A stretch of DNA of 6,967 bases from JBBKWG01 sp037968835. Lineage in GTDB: Bacteria > Pseudomonadota > Alphaproteobacteria > Rhodobacterales > Rhodobacteraceae. Within the stretch, counting starts at the first letter, position 1. The number at the start of each line of letters is the position of its first letter. Positions 1-5,636 of the stretch are shown one piece after another. The notes under the pieces are model-generated. The model saw nothing but the letters and a program-made list of their open reading frames with translations. It made no database searches and was not told the origin of the DNA. The stretch is from contig JBBKWG010000215.1 in the NCBI GenBank assembly GCA_037968835.1, forward strand, positions 1 through 6,967, read 5' to 3'. A program made the position numbers and the translations under genes.

Positions 1-1
1 G

Positions 2-865
2 ATCATCTGGGCCTGGTATCTGAACGAATGCCGCAACACGCCCGCCGAGGCACGACTTCTCGGGGAGCCGAACTCCGAAGCGCAGTTCGTCCTTCGCCGC
101 TGGAATCTGGATCGCCCGGAATATCTGGAAGACCTCGCCGCCTCCGACGAGGTGGTGGTCGTGGACACCAACAACGTCGCCGAACTTCCGGCCTCGATCA
201 ACGAAGTTAAGCTGATTGAAGTCATCGACCATCATATGTGGCAGGGCGGGTTGAAGACCAAGTTGCCAATCAACATCACCGTGCGTCCCGTCGCCTGCAC
301 CGCAACCATCATGCACGATCTCATGGGCGAGGATGCCGCGAAGATGCCAACCGCCATCAAGGGCGCGATGCTGTCGTGCATCTTGTCGGACACGCTGGAA
401 TTTCGCTCGCCGACAACCACCGATGTCGACCGCGCGCTGGCTGAATCGCTGGCCGCCGATCTGGGCATCACCATTTCCGACTACGCAGCCGAGATGTTCG
501 CGGCAAAATCGGACATCTCGTCCTATTCCGACAGCGAACTGCTGCGCATGGACAGCAAGTCCTACGAGATCGACGGCAAGATGTTCCGGATCTCGGTTCT
601 GGAAACCACCTCACCGGCCACCGTGCTTTCGCGCAAGGACGGGCTGATGGAGGATATGGTGGCCGTTGCCGAAGAAGACGGCGTAGATCAGGTTCTGTTC
701 TTCCTCATCGACATTCTGAGCGAGGAGGCGATCCTGTTCGTCCCGAATGATCTGGTCAAACGGGTCGCTGAAAAAAGCTTTGGCGTGACCGTGCAGGGCG
801 ACCTGATCAGTTTGCCGGGCGTTGTCAGCCGCAAGAAGCAGATCATCCCCGTGTTGAAACTCTGA
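2..865 (+). CDS. ppaC: Manganese-dependent (family II, DHH) inorganic pyrophosphatase, 5' truncated
   Basis: Hydrolyses cytoplasmic pyrophosphate to two phosphates, pulling biosynthetic reactions forward. The reading frame is open from base 2, giving 287 residues of fragment; numbering below is within it. An Asp in VVVVDTNN (D55) and the DHH signature in EVIDHH (D76-H78) supply metal ligands. LSDTLEFRSPTTTD (around D130) is the next conserved metal and phosphate segment, and the C-terminal domain ends with GVVSRKKQIIPVL, the SRKKQ substrate-binding motif. From memory of the Bacillus subtilis enzyme (about 309 residues), only some 20-25 N-terminal residues, including the first HxDxD metal motif, lie off the window. 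The truncation is a window-edge effect, not damage. The next gene begins 28 bases downstream on the same strand, so an operon is likely. The family call is very secure. Confidence 0.96.
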   Translation: MIWAWYLNECRNTPAEARLLGEPNSEAQFVLRRWNLDRPEYLEDLAASDEVVVVDTNNVAELPASINEVKLIEVIDHHMWQGGLKTKLPINITVRPVACTATIMHDLMGEDAAKMPTAIKGAMLSCILSDTLEFRSPTTTDVDRALAESLAADLGITISDYAAEMFAAKSDISSYSDSELLRMDSKSYEIDGKMFRISVLETTSPATVLSRKDGLMEDMVAVAEEDGVDQVLFFLIDILSEEAILFVPNDLVKRVAEKSFGVTVQGDLISLPGVVSRKKQIIPVLKL

Positions 866-893
866 TCCGTCCTCTCACAGGAAACCGGCCCCA

Positions 894-1766
894 ATGGTTC
901 GCATAATAAACAGTCTGTCCGACATTTCCGGCAAGTACGATGCGGTGTTCTGCGACCTCTGGGGCTGCCTCCACAACGGTCTGCGCCCACACGATGCGGC
1001 GGTCGAGGCATTGCGGGCCTTTCGCGGTAAAGGCGGCAAGGTGGTCTTGCTGACAAACGCGCCACGACCCCGCGCAAGCGTGCAAAAGCAGATCGAGGCG
1101 ATGGGCGTGCCGGACGATTGCTGGGACACGATTGCAACCTCGGGCGACAGCGCGCGGGTCGCAATGTTTCAGGGTGCGGTCGGCAACAAGGTCTGGTTCA
1201 TGGGCGAGGAGCGCGACCTGACATTCTTCGAACCGATCCATCTGTTGCACGACCACGCCAAGATCGAGCGGGTGCCGCTGGATCAGGCCGAGGGTATCGT
1301 TTGCACCGGACCCTTCGATGCGAAAGCCGACCCTGCGGTGAACCGCCCGGAATTTCTCTATGCCAAGCAGAAGGGTCTGAAGCTGCTCTGCGCCAACCCG
1401 GATATCGTCGTCGATCGCGGCACCTCGCGGGAATATTGCGCCGGGGCACTCGCCCTGCTTTACGAGGAAATGGGCGGCGAAAGCCTTTACTTCGGCAAGC
1501 CGCATCCGCCGGTCTATGACCTCGCCCGCCGCCGATTGGCCGAATTGGGCAATCTGCCCGGCGACGACCGGATCCTGGCAATTGGCGATGGCATCCTGAC
1601 GGACATTCAAGGCGCGGTCGGCGAAGATCTGGATTCGCTTTTCGTGACCGGCGGGCTGGCCCTCGAAGAGACCGGCACCGACGAACATCCCGAGCGGGCC
1701 GCGCTCGACGCCTTCGTCAACTCCGCCCAACTGACCCCCACCTACGCGATCGGTTTCTTGCGCTAG
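894..1766 (+). CDS. HAD-superfamily class IIA hydrolase (NagD-like, TIGR01459-type)
   Basis: A 290-residue cytoplasmic HAD phosphatase-fold protein. The order fits class IIA: motif I FCDLWGCLHNG with nucleophile D21, motif II VLLTNAP (T54), cap region about residues 60-190, motif III FGKPHPPVYD (K202), and motif IV AIGDGILTD (D232, D237). The second Asp of canonical DxD, normally the general acid/base, is replaced by Trp (W23). I recall DxWG as usual in the TIGR01459 subfamily, so this is probably a lineage trait, but it weakens any claim of ordinary phosphatase activity. The substrate is unknown. The start is supported by AGGAAA at 879-884, nine bases before the ATG. It follows the pyrophosphatase by 28 bases and is probably cotranscribed. 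Its TAG lies inside the CTAG shared with the converging gene. Confidence 0.9.
   Translation: MVRIINSLSDISGKYDAVFCDLWGCLHNGLRPHDAAVEALRAFRGKGGKVVLLTNAPRPRASVQKQIEAMGVPDDCWDTIATSGDSARVAMFQGAVGNKVWFMGEERDLTFFEPIHLLHDHAKIERVPLDQAEGIVCTGPFDAKADPAVNRPEFLYAKQKGLKLLCANPDIVVDRGTSREYCAGALALLYEEMGGESLYFGKPHPPVYDLARRRLAELGNLPGDDRILAIGDGILTDIQGAVGEDLDSLFVTGGLALEETGTDEHPERAALDAFVNSAQLTPTYAIGFLR
1763..1766. other. Shared CTAG: overlapping stop codons of two converging genes
   Basis: The palindrome CTAG supplies TAG to the forward HAD gene (1764-1766) and TAG to the reverse hypothetical gene (1765-1763). The converging genes therefore overlap by four bases, with no room for a terminator between them. Confidence 0.9.
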
Positions 1767-2428
1767 GCTGCGGCGCGACGTGCGATCTCGGCCTCGATTT
1801 CGTCGATCGTCTGGCGCCTGTCGGGGGGCATCAGGCTTTTGTCATACGCCGCGCGCAGCAGGCCCGCGTCCAGCCAGACCGACGACGCAGGCCCGTGCGT
1901 TTCGATGACCGGCTCAGTTTGCGAGGTGTGCAGAACCTGAAGCAGGTCCTCGAGCGGCCATTCCTTGTCGAGCCAGTCAAGCGCGTAGCCGGTGAACGCG
2001 GCAGCCATGCCCTTCGCGGCGGTCTCGGCGTCCTCGGGACTGGCAATGATCCAGAGATAGGGCCTGTCCGCGGTGGCGTGGCTTGGCGGATCGGTCGCGG
2101 ACGTCGTGTCGCCCGGCCCCGGAGCGATGGTTCCGCGAATTCGCATGGACGGCTCGGAGGGGCGGGGTCCGTTCGGTCCGTCACTGACGGGTTCCCGGTA
2201 CCGCAGATAGGACAGTGAAATCCCGAACGTCAGCCAGACAGATGCAGTCGTCGCGCCGAAGGTCGTCGCGTGATACGGATTAAAGCTGTTGAACTCGACC
2301 GTCTCGATCCGCTCTCCTCGATGCCGCCAGCATTTTCGGCTGGCCCAGTCTTCGAACCCCGCGTCCTGAAGGAGCGGGTAAACGTGACGTTTCAATTGCG
2401 TGGTGACTCGTGATGCGGTGATGGCCAT
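1763..2428 (-). CDS. Conserved hypothetical protein, Trp-rich, possibly DUF4304-like
   Basis: A 221-residue protein I do not firmly recognise. It has no signal peptide or membrane segment, so it is probably cytoplasmic. The N-terminus (about residues 10-75: a helix ending in PLLQDAGF, then CWRHRGERIETVEF, FNPYHA and SVWLTFGISLSYL) loosely resembles the DUF4304 pattern of 'LLK-LGF' followed by strands. That link is a guess. A Pro/Gly/Ser-rich linker spans about residues 80-120. The C-terminal half has YLWIIASPEDAE, WLDKEWPLEDLLQVLH and an acidic-basic helical tail. An in-frame TGA four codons upstream of the ATG fixes the start. The upstream Shine-Dalgarno is weak (only GAG about 11 bases before). 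Codon use is GC3-rich like its neighbours. It overlaps the HAD gene tail-to-tail by four bases. Confidence 0.8.
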   Translation of the reverse strand: MAITASRVTTQLKRHVYPLLQDAGFEDWASRKCWRHRGERIETVEFNSFNPYHATTFGATTASVWLTFGISLSYLRYREPVSDGPNGPRPSEPSMRIRGTIAPGPGDTTSATDPPSHATADRPYLWIIASPEDAETAAKGMAAAFTGYALDWLDKEWPLEDLLQVLHTSQTEPVIETHGPASSVWLDAGLLRAAYDKSLMPPDRRQTIDEIEAEIARRAAA

Positions 2429-2658
2429 TTCGGTTCGTTCTCAACTCGCCTGCCTCGCTATGAGAGGACCCCTGCGTTTCACCGGAGTCAACCTGCGCCC
2501 AAGACCGCAACTCCTGGGATCTGTGTCTCAACGAGCGTTCCGTTGCACATCGCCGACAGCGGGCCTCCTGACAAGGGGTTCGAGGTCAGGAACCGGGGGC
2601 CGCCCGCAGCGGCGCCGTTGCTTTCCTTTCGACGACGCGATGCTCCCTCCATCGACCG

Positions 2659-2700
2659 ATAAATATTCTCGGGGAGCGCGAGGGGTGGAAAACCCCTCGC
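2659..2700 (-). terminator. Hairpin with GAGAATATTTATC tail (Rhodobacterales-type intergenic element)
   Basis: A perfect 9-base-pair stem, GCGAGGGGT (2678-2686) with ACCCCTCGC (2692-2700), closes a 5-base loop. Read on the reverse strand, the stem is followed by GCTCCCCGAGAATATTTATC. I recall similar GC hairpins followed by GAGTATTT/GATATTTAT tails as a recurring intergenic element in Rhodobacterales; this is memory, not a search result. There is no pure T tract, so intrinsic termination is plausible but not certain. No annotated gene ends just upstream on the reverse strand, since ccrM already has its own terminator at 2901-2930. The element may therefore end an unlisted small transcript, or be a dispersed repeat. 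Confidence 0.5.
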
Positions 2701-2766
2701 CCGCCTTAGCCAAATCTTCATACTTCGGCCCGTTCGCGCCGTTAACCGGCGAAATCCCGTCAAGTC

Positions 2767-2808
2767 CGCCGACGCGATACCGACGCATTACCGACGCCTT
2801 ACCGACCC
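2767..2808. repeat. Four direct repeats spaced exactly 11 bases (core NNCCGACGC)
   Basis: Forward-strand copies are CGCCGACGC (2767-2775), TACCGACGC (2778-2786), TACCGACGC (2789-2797) and TACCGACCC (2800-2808). Their starts are 11 bases apart, so they face nearly the same side of the helix. The reverse strand reads as repeated GCGTCGGTA. They lie about 100 bases from the ccrM terminator and 67 bases from the hairpin at 2678-2700. No gene covers them, so the periodicity is not a protein repeat (11 is not a multiple of 3). Function unknown; arrays like this can bind proteins cooperatively. Confidence 0.75.
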
Positions 2809-2900
2809 CTCGAACCGCCCTCCGGTCCAGCAAATTAACCACGATCATGGAATCCGTGCCGCAGAGCGCCAGGGCGACCATCGAGCGTTGCGCGACGGCC

Positions 2901-2930
2901 AAAAAAAAGACCCCGCCTTTCAGCGGGGTC
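2901..2930 (-). terminator. Intrinsic terminator of ccrM
   Basis: On the reverse strand, GACCCCGC, a TGAAAG loop and GCGGGGTC form an 8-base-pair perfect stem (2930-2909), followed directly by eight T (2908-2901). It starts 47 bases past the ccrM stop codon. This is a textbook rho-independent terminator and ends the rnhB-ccrM transcription unit. Confidence 0.93.
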
Positions 2931-2977
2931 AAGTCAGTGCCGTGGGCGGCCACAGGCACCGGCGGTATTCCTCGTCG

Positions 2978-4072
2978 CTACATCTCGGCGCGGATCTGCT
3001 GGCGCAGGACGTCAATCGACACGTTCTTTCCGTCGCGCCGGAAGTGCCAGTAAGTCCAGCCATTGCAACTCGGCGCGCCTTCCAGCGCAGCCCCGACCTG
3101 ATGGATCGAGCCTTTGATATCGTCGGCGATCAGCGTCCCGTCAGCCCGCACTTTCGCGGCCTTGCCGCCGGGCGATACCAGCATTTCGCCCGGCCGCAAC
3201 ATGCCGCGTTCGACAAGCTGCCCGAATGGAACACGCGGCTCCGAGCGCTTCGATGTCGATACCTGAAGCGCGGATCTCTCGAACTTCCGGACGTCCGCAA
3301 GCCGCCGTTCGGCAACCTCGCGATAGGCCGCCTCACGTTCGATTCCGATGAAGTCCCGACCCAGCATCTTGGCCACCGCACCAGTCGTTCCGGTGCCGAA
3401 AAAGGGATCAAGAACAACGTCTCCCGGGTTTGTCGTGGCCACCAGCACGCGGTGCAACAGACCCTCTGGCTTCTGGGTCGGATGCGCTTTGTCGCCGTTG
3501 GAATCCTTCAACCGCTCATGCCCGGTGCAGATCGGAAAGCTCCAGTCCGAGCGCATCTGGATACCGTCGTTCATCGCCTTCAGCGCTTCGTAGTTGAACG
3601 TGTATTTCGCGCCCTCGGCCCGTGAAGCCCAAATCAAGGTCTCGTGCGCATTCGTCAGCCGCATCCCGCGAAAGTTCGGCATCGGATTGGTCTTGCGCCA
3701 CACCACATCGTTCAGCACCCAGAAGCCCTGGTTCTGCAATTCGGACCCGACGCGGAAAATGTTGTGATAGGATCCGATGACCCAAATCGCCCCTTCCGGC
3801 TTCAAAAGTCGACGCGCGGCGGCAAGCCAGTCACGGGTGAAATCGTCATAGATCTTGAACGACCCGAACTGGTCCCAGGCATCGTCGACAGCATCGACCT
3901 TGGAATTGTCGGGCCGGTGCAGATCGCCGCGAAGCTGAAGGTTATAAGGCGGATCGGCAAAAATCAGATCAACCGACCCAGCCGGAAGCCCCCGCATCAC
4001 CTCGATGCAGTCGCCAGCAAGAATGGTGTTCAGCGGCAATTGCGCCGCGTCGTTGCGCGTCTTGGTCGTCAT
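2978..4072 (-). CDS. ccrM: Cell-cycle-regulated DNA adenine methyltransferase (GANTC), CcrM type
   Basis: Transfers a methyl group from S-adenosylmethionine to the adenine N6 in GANTC. In alphaproteobacteria this marks newly replicated DNA and tunes cell-cycle promoters. At 364 residues it fits the family (Caulobacter CcrM is about 358). The beta-class order is visible: catalytic ADPPYNL (residues 39-45) comes before the cofactor motif DPFFGTGTTG (222-231), with HPTQKP at 197-202. The CcrM-specific C-terminal domain (about 278-364) carries VPFGQLVERG, GSIHQVGA and CNGWTYWHF (336-344), which separates it from generic restriction-type enzymes. The frame extends to 4135, but the ATG at 4072 is preferred: AGAGG lies five bases upstream, MTTKTRN begins the family-like region, and the candidate promoter would put the transcript start below 4135. 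A strong terminator follows. Confidence 0.96.
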   Translation of the reverse strand: MTTKTRNDAAQLPLNTILAGDCIEVMRGLPAGSVDLIFADPPYNLQLRGDLHRPDNSKVDAVDDAWDQFGSFKIYDDFTRDWLAAARRLLKPEGAIWVIGSYHNIFRVGSELQNQGFWVLNDVVWRKTNPMPNFRGMRLTNAHETLIWASRAEGAKYTFNYEALKAMNDGIQMRSDWSFPICTGHERLKDSNGDKAHPTQKPEGLLHRVLVATTNPGDVVLDPFFGTGTTGAVAKMLGRDFIGIEREAAYREVAERRLADVRKFERSALQVSTSKRSEPRVPFGQLVERGMLRPGEMLVSPGGKAAKVRADGTLIADDIKGSIHQVGAALEGAPSCNGWTYWHFRRDGKNVSIDVLRQQIRAEM

Positions 4073-4077
4073 CTCTG

Positions 4078-4082
4078 CCTCT
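4078..4082 (-). promoter_or_regulatory. Shine-Dalgarno AGAGG that decides the ccrM start
   Basis: Reverse-strand AGAGG, then a five-base spacer CAGAG, then ATG at 4072-4070. The alternative ATG at 4135 would add 21 residues of low-complexity sequence and would begin upstream of the predicted transcript start. Confidence 0.75.
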
Positions 4083-4123
4083 GTCCCGGAGCCAGTCTGC
4101 GGCCCTCGTTGGTTGTTGCAGCA

Positions 4124-4152
4124 AAGATGAGTCATCGGCGATTCGCCGTCAA
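4124..4152 (-). promoter_or_regulatory. Candidate ccrM promoter (sigma-70 type) containing GANTC sites
   Basis: Reverse strand: TTGACG (4152-4147, five of six to the -35 consensus), a 17-base spacer, then CATCTT (4129-4124, three of six to the -10). The predicted start is near 4117, giving a leader of about 45 bases to the ccrM ATG. GANTC sites lie in the spacer (4140-4144) and across the spacer/-10 junction (4129-4133). The -10 is weak, so the exact placement is tentative. Confidence 0.5.
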
Positions 4153-4167
4153 TTTCTTTTTTGAATC
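4129..4167. promoter_or_regulatory. Cluster of three GANTC (CcrM methylation) sites
   Basis: GAGTC at 4129-4133, GATTC at 4140-4144 and GAATC at 4163-4167 all lie in the 117-base gap upstream of ccrM. Three copies of a four-specified-base motif within 39 bases is far denser than the roughly one per 256 bases expected by chance. Their position on and beside the candidate promoter suggests that CcrM methylation feeds back on its own expression. In Caulobacter, GANTC methylation in the ccrM leader is known to affect its transcription. Confidence 0.75.
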
Positions 4168-4189
4168 AAGCAGTTATGAAAAAAGGTTG

Positions 4190-4798
4190 TCACAACATGT
4201 TGTGGACGGGCTTAAACGAACGTCTATGGTGTGGGGTCACGCCGAGATTTCGAAGCGCGTCGCGATGCATCTTTGTCGGATAACCGGCGTTCGTCTCCCA
4301 GCCGTAGCCGGGATGTTGTTGCGCCAAGTCCACCATGATGCGATCGCGCATCACCTTGGCGACGATGGAAGCGGCGGCAATCGACAGCGATCGCGCATCG
4401 CCTTTGACGAGAGGCGTTGCCGCGCACAATAGTCCGTCGGGAAGAAGGTTGCCGTCGATCAGCACGTGATCCGGCGAGCGGGCCAGTCCAGCGATCGCGC
4501 GCAGCATCGCCAGATGCGATGCCCGCAGAATGTTCAGGCAGTCGATTTCGTCGACGCTGGCATGTGCAATCGAGATTTGCGCAACCGTTGCAAGCTCGGC
4601 CGCAAGACGGACGCGCGAAGCGACACTCAGTATCTTTGAGTCGTTCAGTCCAGGAGGGATCCGGTCTGGGTCGAGAATTACCGCGGCGGCGGTAACCGGC
4701 CCGGCGAGCGGCCCGCGACCAACCTCATCCACGCCCGCGACGACACGTGCGCCCAACGCGATGCACAGATTCTCTTCGTTGAAGTCAGGGCAAGTCAT
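4190..4798 (-). CDS. rnhB: Ribonuclease HII
   Basis: Cuts RNA in RNA-DNA hybrids and 5' of ribonucleotides embedded in DNA. From the chosen start it is 202 residues, close to the usual size of about 200. The catalytic acidic residues are visible: D24 and E25 in AGVDEVGRGPLAGPV, D115 in VLIDGN, and D134 in VKGDARSLSIAAASIVAKVMRD. The C-terminal signature HPGYGWETNAGYPTKMH and HHRRSFKPV is intact. The frame runs on to a GTG at 4897, but those 33 extra residues do not resemble the family, so the ATG at 4798 is preferred. That ATG has no Shine-Dalgarno, which may mean leaderless translation. ccrM follows 117 bases later on the same strand with no strong terminator between, so some read-through is likely. 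Confidence 0.95.
   Translation of the reverse strand: MTCPDFNEENLCIALGARVVAGVDEVGRGPLAGPVTAAAVILDPDRIPPGLNDSKILSVASRVRLAAELATVAQISIAHASVDEIDCLNILRASHLAMLRAIAGLARSPDHVLIDGNLLPDGLLCAATPLVKGDARSLSIAAASIVAKVMRDRIMVDLAQQHPGYGWETNAGYPTKMHRDALRNLGVTPHHRRSFKPVHNML
4191..4204. repeat. Perfect 14-base palindrome at the rnhB stop codon
   Basis: CACAACATGTTGTG is fully self-complementary and covers the last codons of rnhB. On the reverse strand a T6 run (CTTTTTTC) follows seven bases later. With a 4-base loop only five base pairs form, so termination would be weak at best. It could be an operator half-overlapping the ccrM upstream region. Confidence 0.5.
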
Positions 4799-4804
4799 GA
4801 CGCG

Positions 4805-4833
4805 ACAAAACACGGTTGGCGCGCCAGTGACAA
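4805..4833 (-). promoter_or_regulatory. Candidate rnhB promoter giving a leaderless transcript
   Basis: Reverse strand: TTGTCA (4833-4828, five of six to the -35), a 17-base spacer, then TTTTGT (4810-4805, three of six to the -10), then six bases and ATG. The usual distance from -10 to start puts the first transcribed base on or beside the A of the rnhB ATG, which fits the missing Shine-Dalgarno. The -10 is weak. Confidence 0.4.
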
Positions 4834-4917
4834 GAAAGGCGGCGGCCTTTCGACCACCGCCCTCACTCGCTAACCCCACCACTCTTGACCAAACCACCCA
4901 GTCACTCGTGACAATTC

Positions 4918-4945
4918 TGGGTCGGGGGGGATGATCCCCGACCCA
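4918..4945 (-). terminator. Strong hairpin downstream of the reverse secreted-protein gene
   Basis: TGGGTCGGGG (4918-4927) pairs with CCCCGACCCA (4936-4945), a perfect 10-base-pair stem with an 8-base loop. It starts 48 bases past the stop of the 4994-5536 gene and separates it from rnhB. No T run follows on either strand, so it is either a rho-dependent or RNA-stabilising structure, or an atypical terminator. The rest of the 4898-4993 gap shows no gene. Confidence 0.5.
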
Positions 4946-4993
4946 CCGACGCGCATTTTCGTGCGGGATTCGCGCGCCGGTTTCTCTACATCC

Positions 4994-5536
4994 TCAGCGT
5001 TGCGCGACTTTCCAACCGTCGCGGGCAAGACACCGGGCGCCGTAAACCGATCGGAAACCCCTGGGAGTCCTGATCAGCGTTTCGCAGCTTCGCGGAAGTT
5101 TGTTCGCGAATTTGTATTTGCGTTCCAGACACTGGGCCAAATAGGCAGTTTGATTGCCCCGCGAAGTTTCGACCGTCCGAAGGCACGCGCTTGGCAAAGC
5201 CTGCTTCTTGTACCCGCGCTGGTTCTTTGGACCGTATTGGCCATAGTCGCGAATGCGACCGTCTATGATCCGCCTGTCGTTTCGATCATAGGTCCGCCTG
5301 TCGTCACGATAGACGTCGCCGTAGTCTCTGGCTGACCCAAGTCGTCCTGCTCCGACGGTCGATTTCTCCTTGCGGCGGTCATTTCTTTTCTCCGCCGCCT
5401 TTGCTATGATGGCGACGGCTGCAATGCCCGCGATCACTTTCGCCACATCGCTCGCTTCGGCTGCGGCTTGCTGCGGTGCCATCAGCAGACTGATCGCGGT
5501 CACGGCGGTGACGGTTGCGGTTGCGAGTCTGTTCAT
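4994..5536 (-). CDS. Secreted hypothetical protein with tandem four-cysteine repeat
   Basis: A 180-residue exported protein. Residues 1-26 form a signal peptide (hydrophobic AVTAISLLMA, likely cleavage after QQAAA). A second hydrophobic stretch (about 30-48, VAKVIAGIAAVAIIAKAA) could be a membrane helix, so the mature protein may be inner-membrane-attached rather than free. Residues 50-112 are charged and low-complexity, with Arg/Asp/Tyr-rich repeats such as RDDRRTYDRNDRR. The C-terminus is two adjacent, gap-free 33-residue repeats (114-146 and 147-179), each LPxxC-x8-RG-x4-Y-x3-CL-x-R. These place four cysteines at 118, 136, 151 and 169. I recall similar uncharacterised proteins in Rhodobacteraceae; function unknown. 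The start is supported by GGGGGG six bases before the ATG. It is divergent from the small secreted gene across a shared 157-base region. Confidence 0.85.
   Translation of the reverse strand: MNRLATATVTAVTAISLLMAPQQAAAEASDVAKVIAGIAAVAIIAKAAEKRNDRRKEKSTVGAGRLGSARDYGDVYRDDRRTYDRNDRRIIDGRIRDYGQYGPKNQRGYKKQALPSACLRTVETSRGNQTAYLAQCLERKYKFANKLPRSCETLIRTPRGFRSVYGARCLARDGWKVAQR
5269..5304. repeat. 12-base direct repeat with 24-base period inside the Arg/Asp-rich coding region
   Basis: TCCGCCTGTCGT occurs at 5269-5280 and 5293-5304. On the coding (reverse) strand the two copies encode the recurring DRR units of the low-complexity middle of the secreted protein. The 24-base period keeps frame, consistent with growth by in-frame slippage or duplication. 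Confidence 0.8.
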
Positions 5537-5621
5537 CGGCTTCCCCCCAAAGGCTGGTATACGGCTCGTGTCGTGAAACCAATTTGGGGTCAGTCGGGCA
5601 GGACAAACAATATCGGGCTCA

Positions 5622-5636
5622 TGTTATCGGATAACA
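5622..5636. promoter_or_regulatory. Perfect 7-1-7 palindrome, candidate operator (Zur-box-like)
   Basis: TGTTATC-G-GATAACA lies in the 157-base divergent promoter region between the two secreted-protein genes. Both arms match exactly. From memory, the proteobacterial zinc-uptake regulator Zur binds TGTTATA-N-TATAACA, so six of seven bases in each arm agree. A further GATAA follows at 5641-5645, 11 bases after the GATAA at 5630. That spacing also suits tandem binding by OmpR/PhoB-type winged helices such as the one encoded at 5959-6663. The regulator is not identified by sequence alone. Confidence 0.6.

Larger units (their letters stand above)
2429..2977. other. 549-base non-coding region between two reverse-strand genes
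   Basis: No reading frame here reads like a real protein: the translated frames are Arg/Pro/Ser-rich and several run through the terminator hairpin. The stretch holds an imperfectly understood left half, including a 7-base-pair hairpin with a 12-base loop at 2566-2591 (TCCTGAC/GTCAGGA). To the right of that lie a strong hairpin with an AT-rich tail, an 11-base-spaced repeat cluster and the ccrM terminator, each listed separately. The promoter of the 1763-2428 gene should lie at its left end. TTGACT (2491-2486, reverse) is a possible -35, but no convincing -10 follows. Confidence 0.7.

Noticed and set aside
843..1730. Long reverse frame opposite the HAD gene (295 residues)
   Set aside because: Shadow of the HAD gene, whose HAD motifs and Shine-Dalgarno are clear on the forward strand.
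2566..2600. GGTTCGA next to a hairpin, suggesting a tRNA T-arm
   Set aside because: The position after TTCGANN is T, not the required C, no 7-base acceptor pair or anticodon arm fits, and no CCA end follows.
2414..2663. Start-less forward frame with GC-rich third positions, especially 2525-2620 (reads TSVPLHIADSGPPDKGFEV)
   Set aside because: No start codon with a ribosome-binding site and no family I recognise. It could be a relic, but the evidence is too thin to list as a pseudogene.
2742..2840. TTAACC at 2742 and 2835 as CtrA half-sites
   Set aside because: They are 93 bases apart, not in the TTAA-N7-TTAA arrangement, and not beside a recognised start.
2528..2959. Reverse open frame of 143 residues
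   Set aside because: It reads through the intrinsic terminator and the tailed hairpin and lacks family resemblance.
2400..3053. Long forward open frame across the intergenic region
   Set aside because: Its product is Arg/Ser/Pro/Thr-rich, it starts inside one reverse gene, runs through the ccrM terminator hairpin and ends inside ccrM.
4073..4135. N-terminal extension of ccrM to the ATG at 4135
   Set aside because: The extra 21 residues are low-complexity and lie upstream of the likely transcript start; the inner ATG has AGAGG at five bases.
3644..4432. Forward frame of 262 residues opposite ccrM and rnhB
   Set aside because: It spans two genes with unmistakable catalytic motifs on the other strand; composition is shadow-like.
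4799..4897. N-terminal extension of rnhB to a GTG
   Set aside because: The 33 added residues do not fit the RNase HII family, and the inner ATG gives the standard length.
4901..4912. GTCACTCGTGAC inverted repeat upstream of rnhB
   Set aside because: Only five-base arms and no matching known operator; likely chance.
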